DNA of 64,000 bases from Chryseobacterium gwangjuense (lineage in GTDB: Bacteria > Bacteroidota > Bacteroidia > Flavobacteriales > Weeksellaceae), in assembly GCF_021311115.1 (NCBI RefSeq), contig NZ_JAJTNP010000002.1, positions 310,001 to 374,000 on the forward strand, written 5' to 3'. Every line of letters starts with the position of its first letter. The stretch's first letter is position 1. The notes beneath the pieces are model-generated. The model made no database searches. It had not been told where the DNA came from and saw only the letters and a program-made list of their open reading frames with translations. This document shows, one piece after another, positions 8,756 to 16,536 of the stretch. Position numbers and translations under genes: made by a program.

Positions 8756-9442
8756 TTAGGCAAGAGTTACTAGTTTATCAAATAATAATTTCATTCCCTG
8801 AGTGGCTGTTTCTTTCATCACAACCGCTCTTTGTCCATATCCAAAATTAGTTTCATTCGGATTGATCACAATAAGAAGACAGTCCTCTTTTATGTCGTGA
8901 ATTAGTCCTGCAGCCGGATACACCTGTAATGAAGTTCCTATTACTAAGAAAATATCTGCTTCTTTTGCTTTTTGCGAGGCTTCTTTCATCAATGGAACAT
9001 CTTCTCCGAACCACACAATGAAAGGTCTCAATTGCGCTCCGTCTTCTGCTTTATCACCAATGTTGATGTCATTTTTTTGTTCGTAGATCAGTCCTTTATT
9101 GTTGCTGGAACACGATTTGAATAATTCTCCGTGAATATGGATAATATTCGTAGAACCTGCTCTTTCATGCAGATCATCAATATTTTGGGTGATGATCTGA
9201 ACCTCGAAGTGTTTTTCCAATTCTGCCAATAATGTATGCGCTTCATTGGGTTCCACTTCATGAAGTTGACGACGTCTCTGATTGTAAAATTCCAACACCA
9301 AACCTCTGTCTTTTCGCCATCCTTCCGGACTTGCAACGTCTGTTATACTGTGATTTTCCCAAAGGCCATCTCCGTCTCTGAATGTTTTTATTCCGCTTTC
9401 GGCACTAATTCCGGCACCGCTTAATATCGTTAGTTTTTTCAT
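8756..9442 (-). CDS. cobB: NAD-dependent protein deacylase, SIR2 family
   Basis: A 228-residue sirtuin. The NAD-binding motif is GAGISAESGIKTFRD at about 9-23, followed by QNIDDLHERAG, the catalytic histidine in IHIHGELF, IVWFGEDVP and the GTSLQVYPAAGL Rossmann motif. YNQRRRQ sits where class III sirtuins carry the Tyr and Arg that favour succinyl or malonyl lysine. The usual zinc-binding CxxC pairs are missing: only one cysteine remains in that insert (FKSCSSNN), a state I recall as common among flavobacterial sirtuins. It uses NAD and releases nicotinamide and O-acyl-ADP-ribose, which suits a place beside a macrodomain and NadR. Confidence 0.92.
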   Translation of the reverse strand: MKKLTILSGAGISAESGIKTFRDGDGLWENHSITDVASPEGWRKDRGLVLEFYNQRRRQLHEVEPNEAHTLLAELEKHFEVQIITQNIDDLHERAGSTNIIHIHGELFKSCSSNNKGLIYEQKNDINIGDKAEDGAQLRPFIVWFGEDVPLMKEASQKAKEADIFLVIGTSLQVYPAAGLIHDIKEDCLLIVINPNETNFGYGQRAVVMKETATQGMKLLFDKLVTLA

Positions 9443-9476
9443 TTGTTGTTTTTTTATTTTTCGTTGTCTTTAAGTC

Positions 9477-9507
9477 CACAAAGGCGTTAACACTTAGCAA
9501 AGATTTT
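9477..9507. repeat. Degenerate CACAAAGGCG...GCAAAG intergenic motif
   Basis: CACAAAGGCGTTAACAC followed by GCAAAGATTTT resembles decayed interspersed sequence; a cousin (CACAGAGGCGCAAAG) is at 43691. The stop codon and final residues of the nadR-like gene fall within it, so the repeat has probably replaced the original 3' end of that gene. Confidence 0.45.
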
Positions 9508-10510
9508 TTCCTACTTTAGTTTTAAAAACATTTTTCTTTTCTAAAATAAGTTTTTCAATACAATCAATCGCCATGTTTTCTCTTTCTTCCCAAGTCCCGG
9601 AAATCTCCAGAAAATCAATTTTGTTTTCTTTTAAAACCTTTCTATGGCTTTCATCTAAAGTGTTTCTTTCTTCCAAATCAAGACGGGTCCCGTCCTGAAT
9701 ATATTCTGCATCTTTTGTAGAATATAGGTATAAATCGGCTTTATTTTTCTCTGTAATTTCTTCCGGAACGATTAATTTTCTTCCAAAAATAAACTCAGCA
9801 TAGGATTTTGTAATATGAACATCGGTATCAATTAAAGTCAAAAAGCTTTCGCCATGATTCACTTTTTCAATTTGGTCTGCATGTTCTGTGTATACTTTTT
9901 CCAGGTCTTCAAATTCAAATTTCTTAGAATTTTGGATTACATCTCTTCCGGCTTCCGAAACTTTATTGGCTTTAAAATATTCGGAAAGCTTATTGGTCAT
10001 CACAGTCTTGCCTGTTGATTCTGCTCCCAGAAAAACAATTTTTATTGCAAAATATCTTTGAACTGACGGGGGCAAATACTCCCAGTTTTTAAAAATATTT
10101 TCACGAATTTCTGAAGCTGAAATCTGAATATTTTCACGGTTTTCATCAAACATAAAATGTTCAATATCCATAATCATAGAAAGCATTTCGCCATATTCTT
10201 CCGAAGTCACTAAAAAGTTTTCCTCTTTAAAATATTCATTAAAAACCTCACTCCATCGTTTGGAAACATCCCAATCTGAAACCGAGGTATTCGGAAAGTT
10301 TTTTTCACTGTACTTAAAGACTTTTACTTTAAGATTTTTGTTGTTTGGAAAAGTATCTTTTATCCATTGTTTTCTGATATTTCCATCGATTTTCTCATTT
10401 TCTTCCGCACAAACCAAAACGGATACGCTTCCTTTTTCAAGGGCAAACTCGATCATCTTTTGATGACCAACATGAAACGGATAAAATTTTCCAAATACAA
10501 AACCCTTCAT
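9494..10510 (-). CDS. nadR: NadR-like bifunctional NMN adenylyltransferase / ribosylnicotinamide kinase
   Basis: A 338-residue two-domain protein for NAD salvage. Residues 1-150 are a nucleotidyltransferase: GKFYPFHVGHQKMI has the HxGH motif at 13-16 and SASEIREN is a late ISxxxIR-like motif. Residues ~155-330 are a P-loop kinase with Walker A GAESTGKT at 162-169 and a DTD segment (LIDTDVHITKSY). In known NadR proteins the first domain makes NAD from NMN and ATP and the second phosphorylates nicotinamide riboside. The helix-turn-helix of enterobacterial NadR is absent, so a separate regulator is expected; the NrtR-like gene at 11568-12263 fits that role. The last few residues appear to be encoded by a repeat. 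Confidence 0.9.
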   Translation of the reverse strand: MKGFVFGKFYPFHVGHQKMIEFALEKGSVSVLVCAEENEKIDGNIRKQWIKDTFPNNKNLKVKVFKYSEKNFPNTSVSDWDVSKRWSEVFNEYFKEENFLVTSEEYGEMLSMIMDIEHFMFDENRENIQISASEIRENIFKNWEYLPPSVQRYFAIKIVFLGAESTGKTVMTNKLSEYFKANKVSEAGRDVIQNSKKFEFEDLEKVYTEHADQIEKVNHGESFLTLIDTDVHITKSYAEFIFGRKLIVPEEITEKNKADLYLYSTKDAEYIQDGTRLDLEERNTLDESHRKVLKENKIDFLEISGTWEERENMAIDCIEKLILEKKNVFKTKVGKNLC

Positions 10511-10564
10511 TTTAAAAATTTTAAAGAAGCTATAAAATTAGTTTTTTCATGTCATTTTTAAATT

Positions 10565-11035
10565 CTAATTAAAATCATATACATAGACTTTAACATTATT
10601 TCTCAGCAATGTTCTTTCAATAATCGGTTCTATTTCTTCCCATTTTCCTCCTGCCAAACCACAACCAATTCTCGGCATATGAATACTTGCATTTAGTTGT
10701 AGAGCTTCTTTAGAAAGTTTTTCCAAACATTTTTCAACAGCTTCGTAGCGAATTGGTGGAATTCCATTTGAGTTTGAAATCGTTTTATGTTGACCAATCA
10801 TATTACAAACCCAAAGGTTTTTCTCAACCTGTACCATTTGAACTTCTCCAAGCTTAAAATTTTTATCGCTTTTAAACCAATTTCTGTATTCGTTTTCAGG
10901 TTTTTCCCATCTTTTTGAAATCGCTAAGACAAAACCTTTTCCCCAACCTCCAATATCATTGCAGATATGAGTAATTATTTTATTTCCTTCAACTTGAGGG
11001 TTTGTAGCGTCACCTTTTATTAATTCCATTTTCAT
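10565..11035 (-). CDS. Macrodomain protein (ADP-ribose binding or hydrolysing)
   Basis: A single macrodomain of 156 residues. Visible motifs are the N-terminal strand with GDATNPQ, ITHICNDIGGWGKGFVLAI in the ribose-binding position, and the late loop MPRIGCGLAGGKWEEIE. This layout resembles the ALC1/TARG1-like branch, whose members remove ADP-ribose from protein, nucleic acid or O-acyl-ADP-ribose. The start overlaps the previous gene's stop as ATGA, which indicates translational coupling. In context it may process products of the sirtuin or of KptA, or reverse an ADP-ribosylation. The exact substrate is not visible. Confidence 0.88.
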   Translation of the reverse strand: MKMELIKGDATNPQVEGNKIITHICNDIGGWGKGFVLAISKRWEKPENEYRNWFKSDKNFKLGEVQMVQVEKNLWVCNMIGQHKTISNSNGIPPIRYEAVEKCLEKLSKEALQLNASIHMPRIGCGLAGGKWEEIEPIIERTLLRNNVKVYVYDFN

Positions 11036-11460
11036 CGCTTAAAATCTAATATTAAACTTTCAATTTCATTGTTCTCAGATTCTATAAAATTACTTCCGAC
11101 AAATACTTTTGTCACTTCAATATTCCCGAAAATCGCCTGGTTAAAAGCTTCCAATTCTTCCGACGGAATCCACAATTCATTATGATTTTTTGCTCCAACG
11201 TTTTGTGAAGGATATTGATTAACAACTTCTTCCAGCACCTCAAATTTCGTTACAAACCCTAAATAATTTCCGGCTTCATCTCTTGTGTTCCACTTCTCTG
11301 CAATTTCAGAAGCATATTCTTCATTTAAAACCGGATAGAAAATCGGCTGCCATTCCAGTCTTGGAGGAAATTTTTTATAATCACTTTTTATAATTAGAAT
11401 CATTTCCTTTTCTCCGACTGGTCTGTAAAGTGTTTTCGTTTTCACGATTTCTTTTTTCAT
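11032..11460 (-). CDS. ADP-ribosylation/crystallin J1-like small protein
   Basis: From the chosen ATG at 11460 this is a 142-residue protein beginning MKKEIVKTKTLYRPVGEKEM. An upstream ATG at 11481 would add MRKNNTI but lies inside the operator and -7 region, so the shorter form is preferred. From memory, short proteins with TLYRPVG, FPPRLEWQPIFYPVLN and HNELWIP are annotated as ADP-ribosylation/crystallin J1; I know of no proven activity. It is much too short to be a classical DraG hydrolase. It is translationally coupled to the macrodomain gene and is first in the cluster after the regulator. The conserved PRLEWQP and HNELWIP motifs could bind a nucleotide or ADP-ribosyl group. Confidence 0.7.
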   Translation of the reverse strand: MKKEIVKTKTLYRPVGEKEMILIIKSDYKKFPPRLEWQPIFYPVLNEEYASEIAEKWNTRDEAGNYLGFVTKFEVLEEVVNQYPSQNVGAKNHNELWIPSEELEAFNQAIFGNIEVTKVFVGSNFIESENNEIESLILDFKR

Positions 11461-11461
11461 T

Positions 11462-11482
11462 ATTGTGTTATTTTTACGCAAA
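11462..11482. promoter_or_regulatory. Putative NrtR operator overlapping a TAnnTTTG promoter
   Basis: The plus strand reads GTGT-N7-ACGC with A/T-rich flanks (TT...AAA), an imperfect 21-bp palindrome. On the minus strand the TTTG of this half-site is also the end of a Bacteroidetes -7 element (TAAATTTG) for the downstream gene, so a bound repressor would block the promoter. The site closely matches the one before the nrtR-like gene, in reverse orientation. Confidence 0.6.
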
Positions 11483-11514
11483 TTTAAAAGAATATAATTT
11501 TATTTAAAAATTTA

Positions 11515-11535
11515 TTTGTGTTAAATTTACACTAA
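11515..11535. promoter_or_regulatory. Putative second NrtR operator, upstream copy
   Basis: TT-T-GTGT-N7-ACAC-T-AA is the most symmetric of the three sites, pairing at 8 of 10 positions around the central base. It lies about 53 bp from the promoter-overlapping site and could bind a second dimer. No -7 element overlaps it. Confidence 0.55.
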
Positions 11536-11567
11536 CTAATTTAATCTATTGATTTTCAGTAGTAAAA

Positions 11568-12263
11568 TTATTTTATTTCAAAATAAAAACCTTGTTCTTC
11601 GAGCTCTTTATACTTCTCCTGATTGAAAGTAAATAATTTCCCGGGTCTTCCACTCCCTTCTTTTTTTAGAGTATTCGTATCATTTAATAATCCGTAACTC
11701 ATGATTTTTTTCCGGAAATTTCTTCGGTCGATTTCCTGCCCGATAATAGTTTTATATAAATTTTCAAGGTCTGAAAATAGAAATTCTTCATTCAAAAGAG
11801 TAAAACCAATGGGTTGATATTGAATTTTTGTACGAAGTCTTTTTAACGCGATATCAATAATCGTCTGGTGATCAAAAGCTAATTTCGGAAGTTGTTTGAT
11901 GCTGAACCACTGAGCATCATCCGCATCAGAATCCGCAAACAATTCATGATAAGAAGGGTTGACAAGCCCCAAATAAGCCACAGAAACCACTCTATTTCTT
12001 GGGTCTCTACCGACATTCCCAAAAGTATAGAGTTGTTCCAGAAAATCGGGTTTTATTCCGGCTTCTTCATGAAGTTCTCTTTTTACCGCATCATCCAGAT
12101 TTTCATTATCCATAACCAATCCTCCCGGAAGTGCCCAACCTCCTTTGAAAGGTTCGATATTTCTTTTGATCAAAAGAATTTGCAGGTCTTTTTTATCAAA
12201 ATATCCGAAAATAACTGCGTCTACAGCAACCTTTATATCCTGTAATTTTTTTGGAGATTCCAT
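11568..12263 (-). CDS. nrtR: Nudix-winged-helix transcriptional regulator, NrtR type
   Basis: A 231-residue protein with an N-terminal Nudix domain and a C-terminal winged helix (about 150-231, with RRNFRKKIMSYGLLND and GSGRPGKLFTF). In the NrtR family the Nudix domain senses ADP-ribose and the protein represses NAD salvage genes. The Nudix box at 48-70 looks intact (G48, E54, R62-E63-L64, E66-E67, G69), whereas several characterised NrtR proteins have lost catalysis, so this one may also hydrolyse its ligand. The related AraR-like Bacteroides regulators control arabinose genes, but the neighbours here argue for NAD. An operator-like palindrome overlaps its own promoter. Confidence 0.85.
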   Translation of the reverse strand: MESPKKLQDIKVAVDAVIFGYFDKKDLQILLIKRNIEPFKGGWALPGGLVMDNENLDDAVKRELHEEAGIKPDFLEQLYTFGNVGRDPRNRVVSVAYLGLVNPSYHELFADSDADDAQWFSIKQLPKLAFDHQTIIDIALKRLRTKIQYQPIGFTLLNEEFLFSDLENLYKTIIGQEIDRRNFRKKIMSYGLLNDTNTLKKEGSGRPGKLFTFNQEKYKELEEQGFYFEIK

Positions 12264-12271
12264 TATCTTAA

Positions 12272-12292
12272 TTTGCGTTATGAATACACAAA
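12272..12292. promoter_or_regulatory. Putative NrtR operator in the nrtR promoter
   Basis: The plus strand reads TTTGCGT-N7-ACACAAA; on the minus strand the TTTGTGT half completes a TAATTTTG -7 element 9-16 bp upstream of the ATG. It has the same architecture as the site at 11462, implying autoregulation. Confidence 0.6.
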
Positions 12293-12387
12293 ATTACACT
12301 TTAGACTTATCACTATCAAGCTAAAAATAAAAAAACTTTGCTTTTAAAATTTCACTAATTTTATAATCAACTTAAAACTAAACGATT

Positions 12388-13008
12388 ATGAAAAATTTAT
12401 TCTTTGCAGCTTGTACTGCTTTTCTGTTTGTAGCTTGTGATAAAGTAAAAATGGATGTAAAAACTGATAAAACCGAAGAGTGGAAACCCGTAGATTCAGC
12501 AACAGCAAACAAAGCATGGATGGACTATGCTACTCCGGGAGAAATGCACAAAATGCTGGCAAAATCTGATGGAGTCTGGACCGGAGCCAATACAACATGG
12601 ATGGAAAACGGAGCAAAACCTATTACGAGTACTTCTGAAGCAACTAATAAAATGATTTTTGGAGGTCGATATCAGGTAAGTGAACACAAAGGAAATTTCA
12701 TGGGAATGCCTTTTGAAGGAATGAGTATTGTAGGCTATGACAATGCGAAGAAAAAATTTGTAAGCACCTGGATTGATAATATGGGAACAGGAATAATGTC
12801 CGCAGAAGGAGATTGGAATGCTTCAACAAAATCTATTGAATTTAAGGGAAAAATGACCGATCCGGCAAGACCTGGCAAAGATTGCGACATAAGAGAAGTC
12901 TTTACTCTAGTTGATGATAATACCCAGAAACTGGAAATGTACGGACCTGATGGAAAAACAGGAAAGGAATATAAAACAATGGAAATACAATTCACTCGTA
13001 AGAAATAA
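12388..13008 (+). CDS. DUF1579 family lipoprotein
   Basis: A 206-residue protein with a lipoprotein signal peptide (FLFVACDKV, lipobox Cys at about 17) and a DUF1579 domain over most of the rest: MLAKSDGVWTGANTTWMENG, then FGGRYQVSEHKGNFMGMPFEGMSIVGYDNAKKKFVS. The DUF1579 fold is probably a lipocalin-like barrel; its ligand is unknown. It is expected to be anchored in the periplasm or outer membrane. The gene is divergent from the nrtR-like gene and is followed by a strong terminator, so it forms its own unit. Confidence 0.82.
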   Translation: MKNLFFAACTAFLFVACDKVKMDVKTDKTEEWKPVDSATANKAWMDYATPGEMHKMLAKSDGVWTGANTTWMENGAKPITSTSEATNKMIFGGRYQVSEHKGNFMGMPFEGMSIVGYDNAKKKFVSTWIDNMGTGIMSAEGDWNASTKSIEFKGKMTDPARPGKDCDIREVFTLVDDNTQKLEMYGPDGKTGKEYKTMEIQFTRKK

Positions 13009-13014
13009 ATAAAA

Positions 13015-13045
13015 AAATCCGCAGAACAATCTGCGGATTTTACTT
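13015..13045. terminator. Bidirectional intrinsic terminator
   Basis: AAATCCGCAGA and TCTGCGGATTT form a perfect 11-bp stem with loop ACAA. It is A-rich before and T-rich after, between convergent genes. Confidence 0.85.
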
Positions 13046-13076
13046 TTATCTTTTGCCCTATTACTGGGCTCTTAAT

Positions 13077-14873
13077 TTAGTCATTAAGTTTTAAAACTGC
13101 CATGAACGCTGATTGTGGTACTTCTACTCTACCAATCTGTTTCATTTTCTTCTTACCTTCTTTCTGTTTTTCAAGAAGTTTTCTCTTTCTGGAAATATCT
13201 CCTCCGTAACATTTTGCAGTAACGTCTTTTCTTAATGCTTTAATGGTTTCTCTGGCAATAACTTTCGTTCCTAAAGCTGCCTGAACCGCAATATCAAACT
13301 GCTGTCTAGGAATCAGTTCACGAAGCTTTTCACACATTCTTTTACCGATGTAATAAGCATTAGAATCGTGAATCAATGAAGATAATGCATCTACCATGTC
13401 TCCGTTGATCAGGATATCCATTTTTACCAACTTAGAAGCTCTGAAACCGATCGGATGGTAATCAAACGAAGCGTAACCTTTAGAAATAGATTTTAATCTG
13501 TCATAGAAGTCAAAAACAACTTCTGCCAAAGGCATATTGAAAATTAATTCAACTCTTTCTGAAGTCAAATAACTTTGGTTAACGATCTCTCCTCTTTTCT
13601 CAATACAAAGAGTCATTACAGAACCTACGAAATCTGATTTTGTAATAATGGAAGCTTTAATGAAAGGCTCTTCCACTCTGTCCATTGTAGAAGGATCCAT
13701 CATTTCAGATGGGTTGTTGATCAAGATCGGAACTTCAGGTTCTTTTTTGGTATATCCAAAATAAGAAACGTTCGGAACCGTTGTGATCACGTTCATATTA
13801 AACTCTCTGTCAAGACGCTCCTGAACAATTTCCATGTGAAGCATTCCTAAGAATCCGCAACGGAAACCAAAACCAAGAGCAGCTGAACTTTCCGGTTCAA
13901 AAACCAAAGAAGCATCATTTAGTCTTAGTTTTTCAAGAGAGAATCTTAATTCTTCAAAATCCTCAGAATCAATTGGATAAATACCTGCAAAAACCATTGG
14001 TTTTACTTCTTCAAATCCATCGATGGGTCCAACCGCAGGTTTTTCAAAAGAAGTAATGGTATCTCCAACTTTTACTTCTCTTGCATCTTTAATTCCTGAA
14101 ACCAAATATCCTACATCCCCGCAACCAATTGTTTTCTTTGGAACCTGTTTTAGTTTCAAAGTACCTACTTCATCAGCTCCATATTCTTTCCCTGTTGCGA
14201 AGAATTTAATTTTTTCGTTTTTGGTAATGCTTCCATTAACGACTTTAAAATACGCTTCAATTCCTCTGAAAGGATTATAAACAGAGTCAAAAATCAAAGC
14301 CTGAAGCGGTGCGTCAGGATCTCCAACCGGAGCCGGAATTCTTTCAACAATCTGCTCCAACAAATGGTGAACACCCTCTCCTGTTTTTCCTGAAACTCTC
14401 AATACATCTTCATATTCACAACCAATCAGATTCATGATCTCATCAGTTACTTCTTCAGGATTTGCAGAAGGAAGGTCAATTTTATTCAAAATAGGAATGA
14501 TCGTTAAATCATTCTCCAAAGCCAAATATAAGTTACTAATTGTTTGTGCCTGAATACTTTGTGCAGCATCCACAATCAAAAGTGCTCCTTCACAGGCAGC
14601 AATTGAACGCGAAACTTCATAAGAAAAGTCAACGTGTCCCGGTGTATCAATCAGGTTTAATATAAATTTTTCGCCTTTATATTCATAATCCATCTGGATA
14701 GCGTGAGATTTAATCGTAATCCCACGTTCTTTCTCCAAATCCATATCATCCAGCGTCTGAGACTGTAATTCTCTTTGGGTCACCGTATTGGTATACTCCA
14801 AAAGACGATCCGCCAAAGTACTTTTACCGTGGTCGATATGAGCGATTATGCAAAAATTTCGTATGTTTTTCAT
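13077..14873 (-). CDS. lepA: Elongation factor 4 (LepA GTPase)
   Basis: At 598 residues it has the usual length and order: G1 motif AHIDHGKST at 11-19, switch [18 protein letters not shown], then domains II-III and the LepA-specific C-terminal domain ([21 protein letters not shown], and [21 protein letters not shown]). EF4 binds ribosomes and affects translation under stress. It lies alone on the minus strand between convergent and co-directional neighbours, and the ATG at 14873 gives the canonical start. Confidence 0.97.
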   Translation of the reverse strand: MKNIRNFCIIAHIDHGKSTLADRLLEYTNTVTQRELQSQTLDDMDLEKERGITIKSHAIQMDYEYKGEKFILNLIDTPGHVDFSYEVSRSIAACEGALLIVDAAQSIQAQTISNLYLALENDLTIIPILNKIDLPSANPEEVTDEIMNLIGCEYEDVLRVSGKTGEGVHHLLEQIVERIPAPVGDPDAPLQALIFDSVYNPFRGIEAYFKVVNGSITKNEKIKFFATGKEYGADEVGTLKLKQVPKKTIGCGDVGYLVSGIKDAREVKVGDTITSFEKPAVGPIDGFEEVKPMVFAGIYPIDSEDFEELRFSLEKLRLNDASLVFEPESSAALGFGFRCGFLGMLHMEIVQERLDREFNMNVITTVPNVSYFGYTKKEPEVPILINNPSEMMDPSTMDRVEEPFIKASIITKSDFVGSVMTLCIEKRGEIVNQSYLTSERVELIFNMPLAEVVFDFYDRLKSISKGYASFDYHPIGFRASKLVKMDILINGDMVDALSSLIHDSNAYYIGKRMCEKLRELIPRQQFDIAVQAALGTKVIARETIKALRKDVTAKCYGGDISRKRKLLEKQKEGKKKMKQIGRVEVPQSAFMAVLKLND

Positions 14874-14925
14874 TTAAGAACTATGTAATTTGCAAAGATA
14901 AGAAATCAATACTAAATTATAATTT

Positions 14926-15927
14926 TTATTCTTTGAAAACGTATTCTCCGGTTAACTGATCTAGATAAATTTGAGTTTTAACCTTGCTTGCGTATCCTAC
15001 GTTTTTATTTCCACTATCTATTGCTGCACCTATTAATGCACCTACCATTCCACCAGACATTGCTCCGATCATTGCTCCGTTCGTACTTTGCTGAAACAGA
15101 TCTGCCGGAATTGCTTCGATATACCAACCTTTTTCATTTTTTAAAACTTCTCTGTAGCCGATTGGGATTGCTTTAAAAATTTTATCCCCTTCAACAATAC
15201 AGTAAATTTCTCCGATTCTAATGTCATAAGTTCCGTCATTCACTCCTTTAATATCTCCATCTTTATCTCTTCTATAGGTAGCTGGCGTCGGTTGTTGCTG
15301 AACAAATGATTTGAAATTCAAATAAACTCCGGGTCTTAAGTTTTCACTTTTGTAAATGGAATACGTGTTTTTTATTATTGTTTCATAATCTGCAATTGAT
15401 GTTTCGTTAAGCGGTACACTTACAGCAACATGATTATAGGAGTCCAGAATTAATTGTGAAAGAAGCCTTGAAACCTTATTATTAATCGTTTTTGCGATAT
15501 TTACTCCTTCAATTTTGTTTGCAGAAATTACTCCTTCTGTTCTGTTGATAAAAAAGTATTTATCGTTTCTTTTAAAAAAAGTTGCAACATTTATTTTCGC
15601 TTTGGCAACATCCGGAGATTTATCATCATTAAAAAAAGACAAATCTTTAATAAGCAGTACAATATCATTTTTCCCGGAATTTTTGTTAGACTCTGCAAAT
15701 GCCGCTTCAATTGCCTCTTTAGGCTGTGCTTTTGAAAATGAAAACTGATATGTTTCTCCTTTTGCCGTAATATTTCCAAGTTCTTTAGAGCTTCTGTTAT
15801 CAATAACGGTTAAAGATTTTGTCATACCACTTTTATCCTTTATCCTTCCTATTTCAATAGTTTCGTTTTTTTGAGAAAATGCGATAGTCGATAGTAAAAG
15901 ATATGTGATCTGTAATGCTTTTTTCAT
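14926..15927 (-). CDS. Secreted hypothetical protein with glycine-zipper segment
   Basis: I recognise no named domain. Starting at the ATG at 15927 gives a signal peptide (MKKALQITYLLLSTIAFSQ); the alternative at 15942 adds only five residues. The middle is a mixed alpha/beta region. Near the C-terminus is a glycine-zipper-like stretch (GAMIGAMSGGMVGALIGAAID, about 295-315) that could insert in or associate with a membrane. Length is 333 residues. It is probably a periplasmic or outer-membrane-associated protein restricted to relatives. No operon partner is evident. Confidence 0.7.
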   Translation of the reverse strand: MKKALQITYLLLSTIAFSQKNETIEIGRIKDKSGMTKSLTVIDNRSSKELGNITAKGETYQFSFSKAQPKEAIEAAFAESNKNSGKNDIVLLIKDLSFFNDDKSPDVAKAKINVATFFKRNDKYFFINRTEGVISANKIEGVNIAKTINNKVSRLLSQLILDSYNHVAVSVPLNETSIADYETIIKNTYSIYKSENLRPGVYLNFKSFVQQQPTPATYRRDKDGDIKGVNDGTYDIRIGEIYCIVEGDKIFKAIPIGYREVLKNEKGWYIEAIPADLFQQSTNGAMIGAMSGGMVGALIGAAIDSGNKNVGYASKVKTQIYLDQLTGEYVFKE

Positions 15928-15969
15928 TGTTATAATTTTCACAAAACTAAGAATAACTTTAAAAATTAA

Positions 15970-16000
15970 ACGACTCTCACAAATAAATTGTAAGAGTCGT
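15970..16000 (-). terminator. Terminator of the sigma-factor operon
   Basis: ACGACTCTCACAA pairs with TTGTAAGAGTCGT (one mismatch) and is followed on the minus strand by TTTAATTTTT. It closes the three-gene unit 17633-16023. Confidence 0.75.
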
Positions 16001-16022
16001 CCAACATTAAAAAAATAAACTA

Positions 16023-16529
16023 TTATGGGTCTTGCTTAGGTCTTGAATTATTGTTTCCGTGAGGTTTCTTTTCATTCATTTTATCTCTCATCATTCCTTC
16101 AGACTGAAACAGTTTCAAAACTTTCTGACAAGGAATTACCTGCTGCATTTTATCAGCATATTTTTTTCTGTTATCTAATAACTTCTGCCCTACTTCAAAG
16201 CTTTGTTGTAGCTTAGCTTTGGCTTCATCATCAGATAAAGTTTCAGGATTAAAATTAGAATTAAACTGACTTTTTATCTGTTTTTGACTGTCCAGATATT
16301 CATTATAAATCTCTGTAAATTCAGTTTTATCACCCGGATCAATATTCAGGTTTTCCATCACCATATTGTTCCTGAATTTAGTAAGAAGTTCTTTTCTTTC
16401 TTCCGGAGACAGATTATTGATAACTTCTTTTCTTTGTTTGGGATCCATTTTCTTCCAATCATAGTCTGTTCTTTGGGCATTTAAGCCAAAACCATACATG
16501 ATAAAAAGTGCAAATAATATCTTTTTCAT
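16023..16529 (-). CDS. Secreted charged helical protein in sigma-factor operon
   Basis: The ATG at 16529 gives the signal peptide MKKILFALFIMYGFGLNAQ and a mature protein of about 150 residues that is helical and very rich in Lys, Glu and Gln (MDPKQRKEVINNLSPEERKELLTKF...). The helical repeats and sensor-like position recall Spy/CpxP-type or LTXXQ-motif periplasmic proteins often encoded beside ECF sigma and anti-sigma factors. It starts 7 bp after the upstream gene ends. A role as periplasmic sensor or chaperone is inferred from context only. Confidence 0.7.
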   Translation of the reverse strand: MKKILFALFIMYGFGLNAQRTDYDWKKMDPKQRKEVINNLSPEERKELLTKFRNNMVMENLNIDPGDKTEFTEIYNEYLDSQKQIKSQFNSNFNPETLSDDEAKAKLQQSFEVGQKLLDNRKKYADKMQQVIPCQKVLKLFQSEGMMRDKMNEKKPHGNNNSRPKQDP

Positions 16530-16536
16530 CTTTCTT

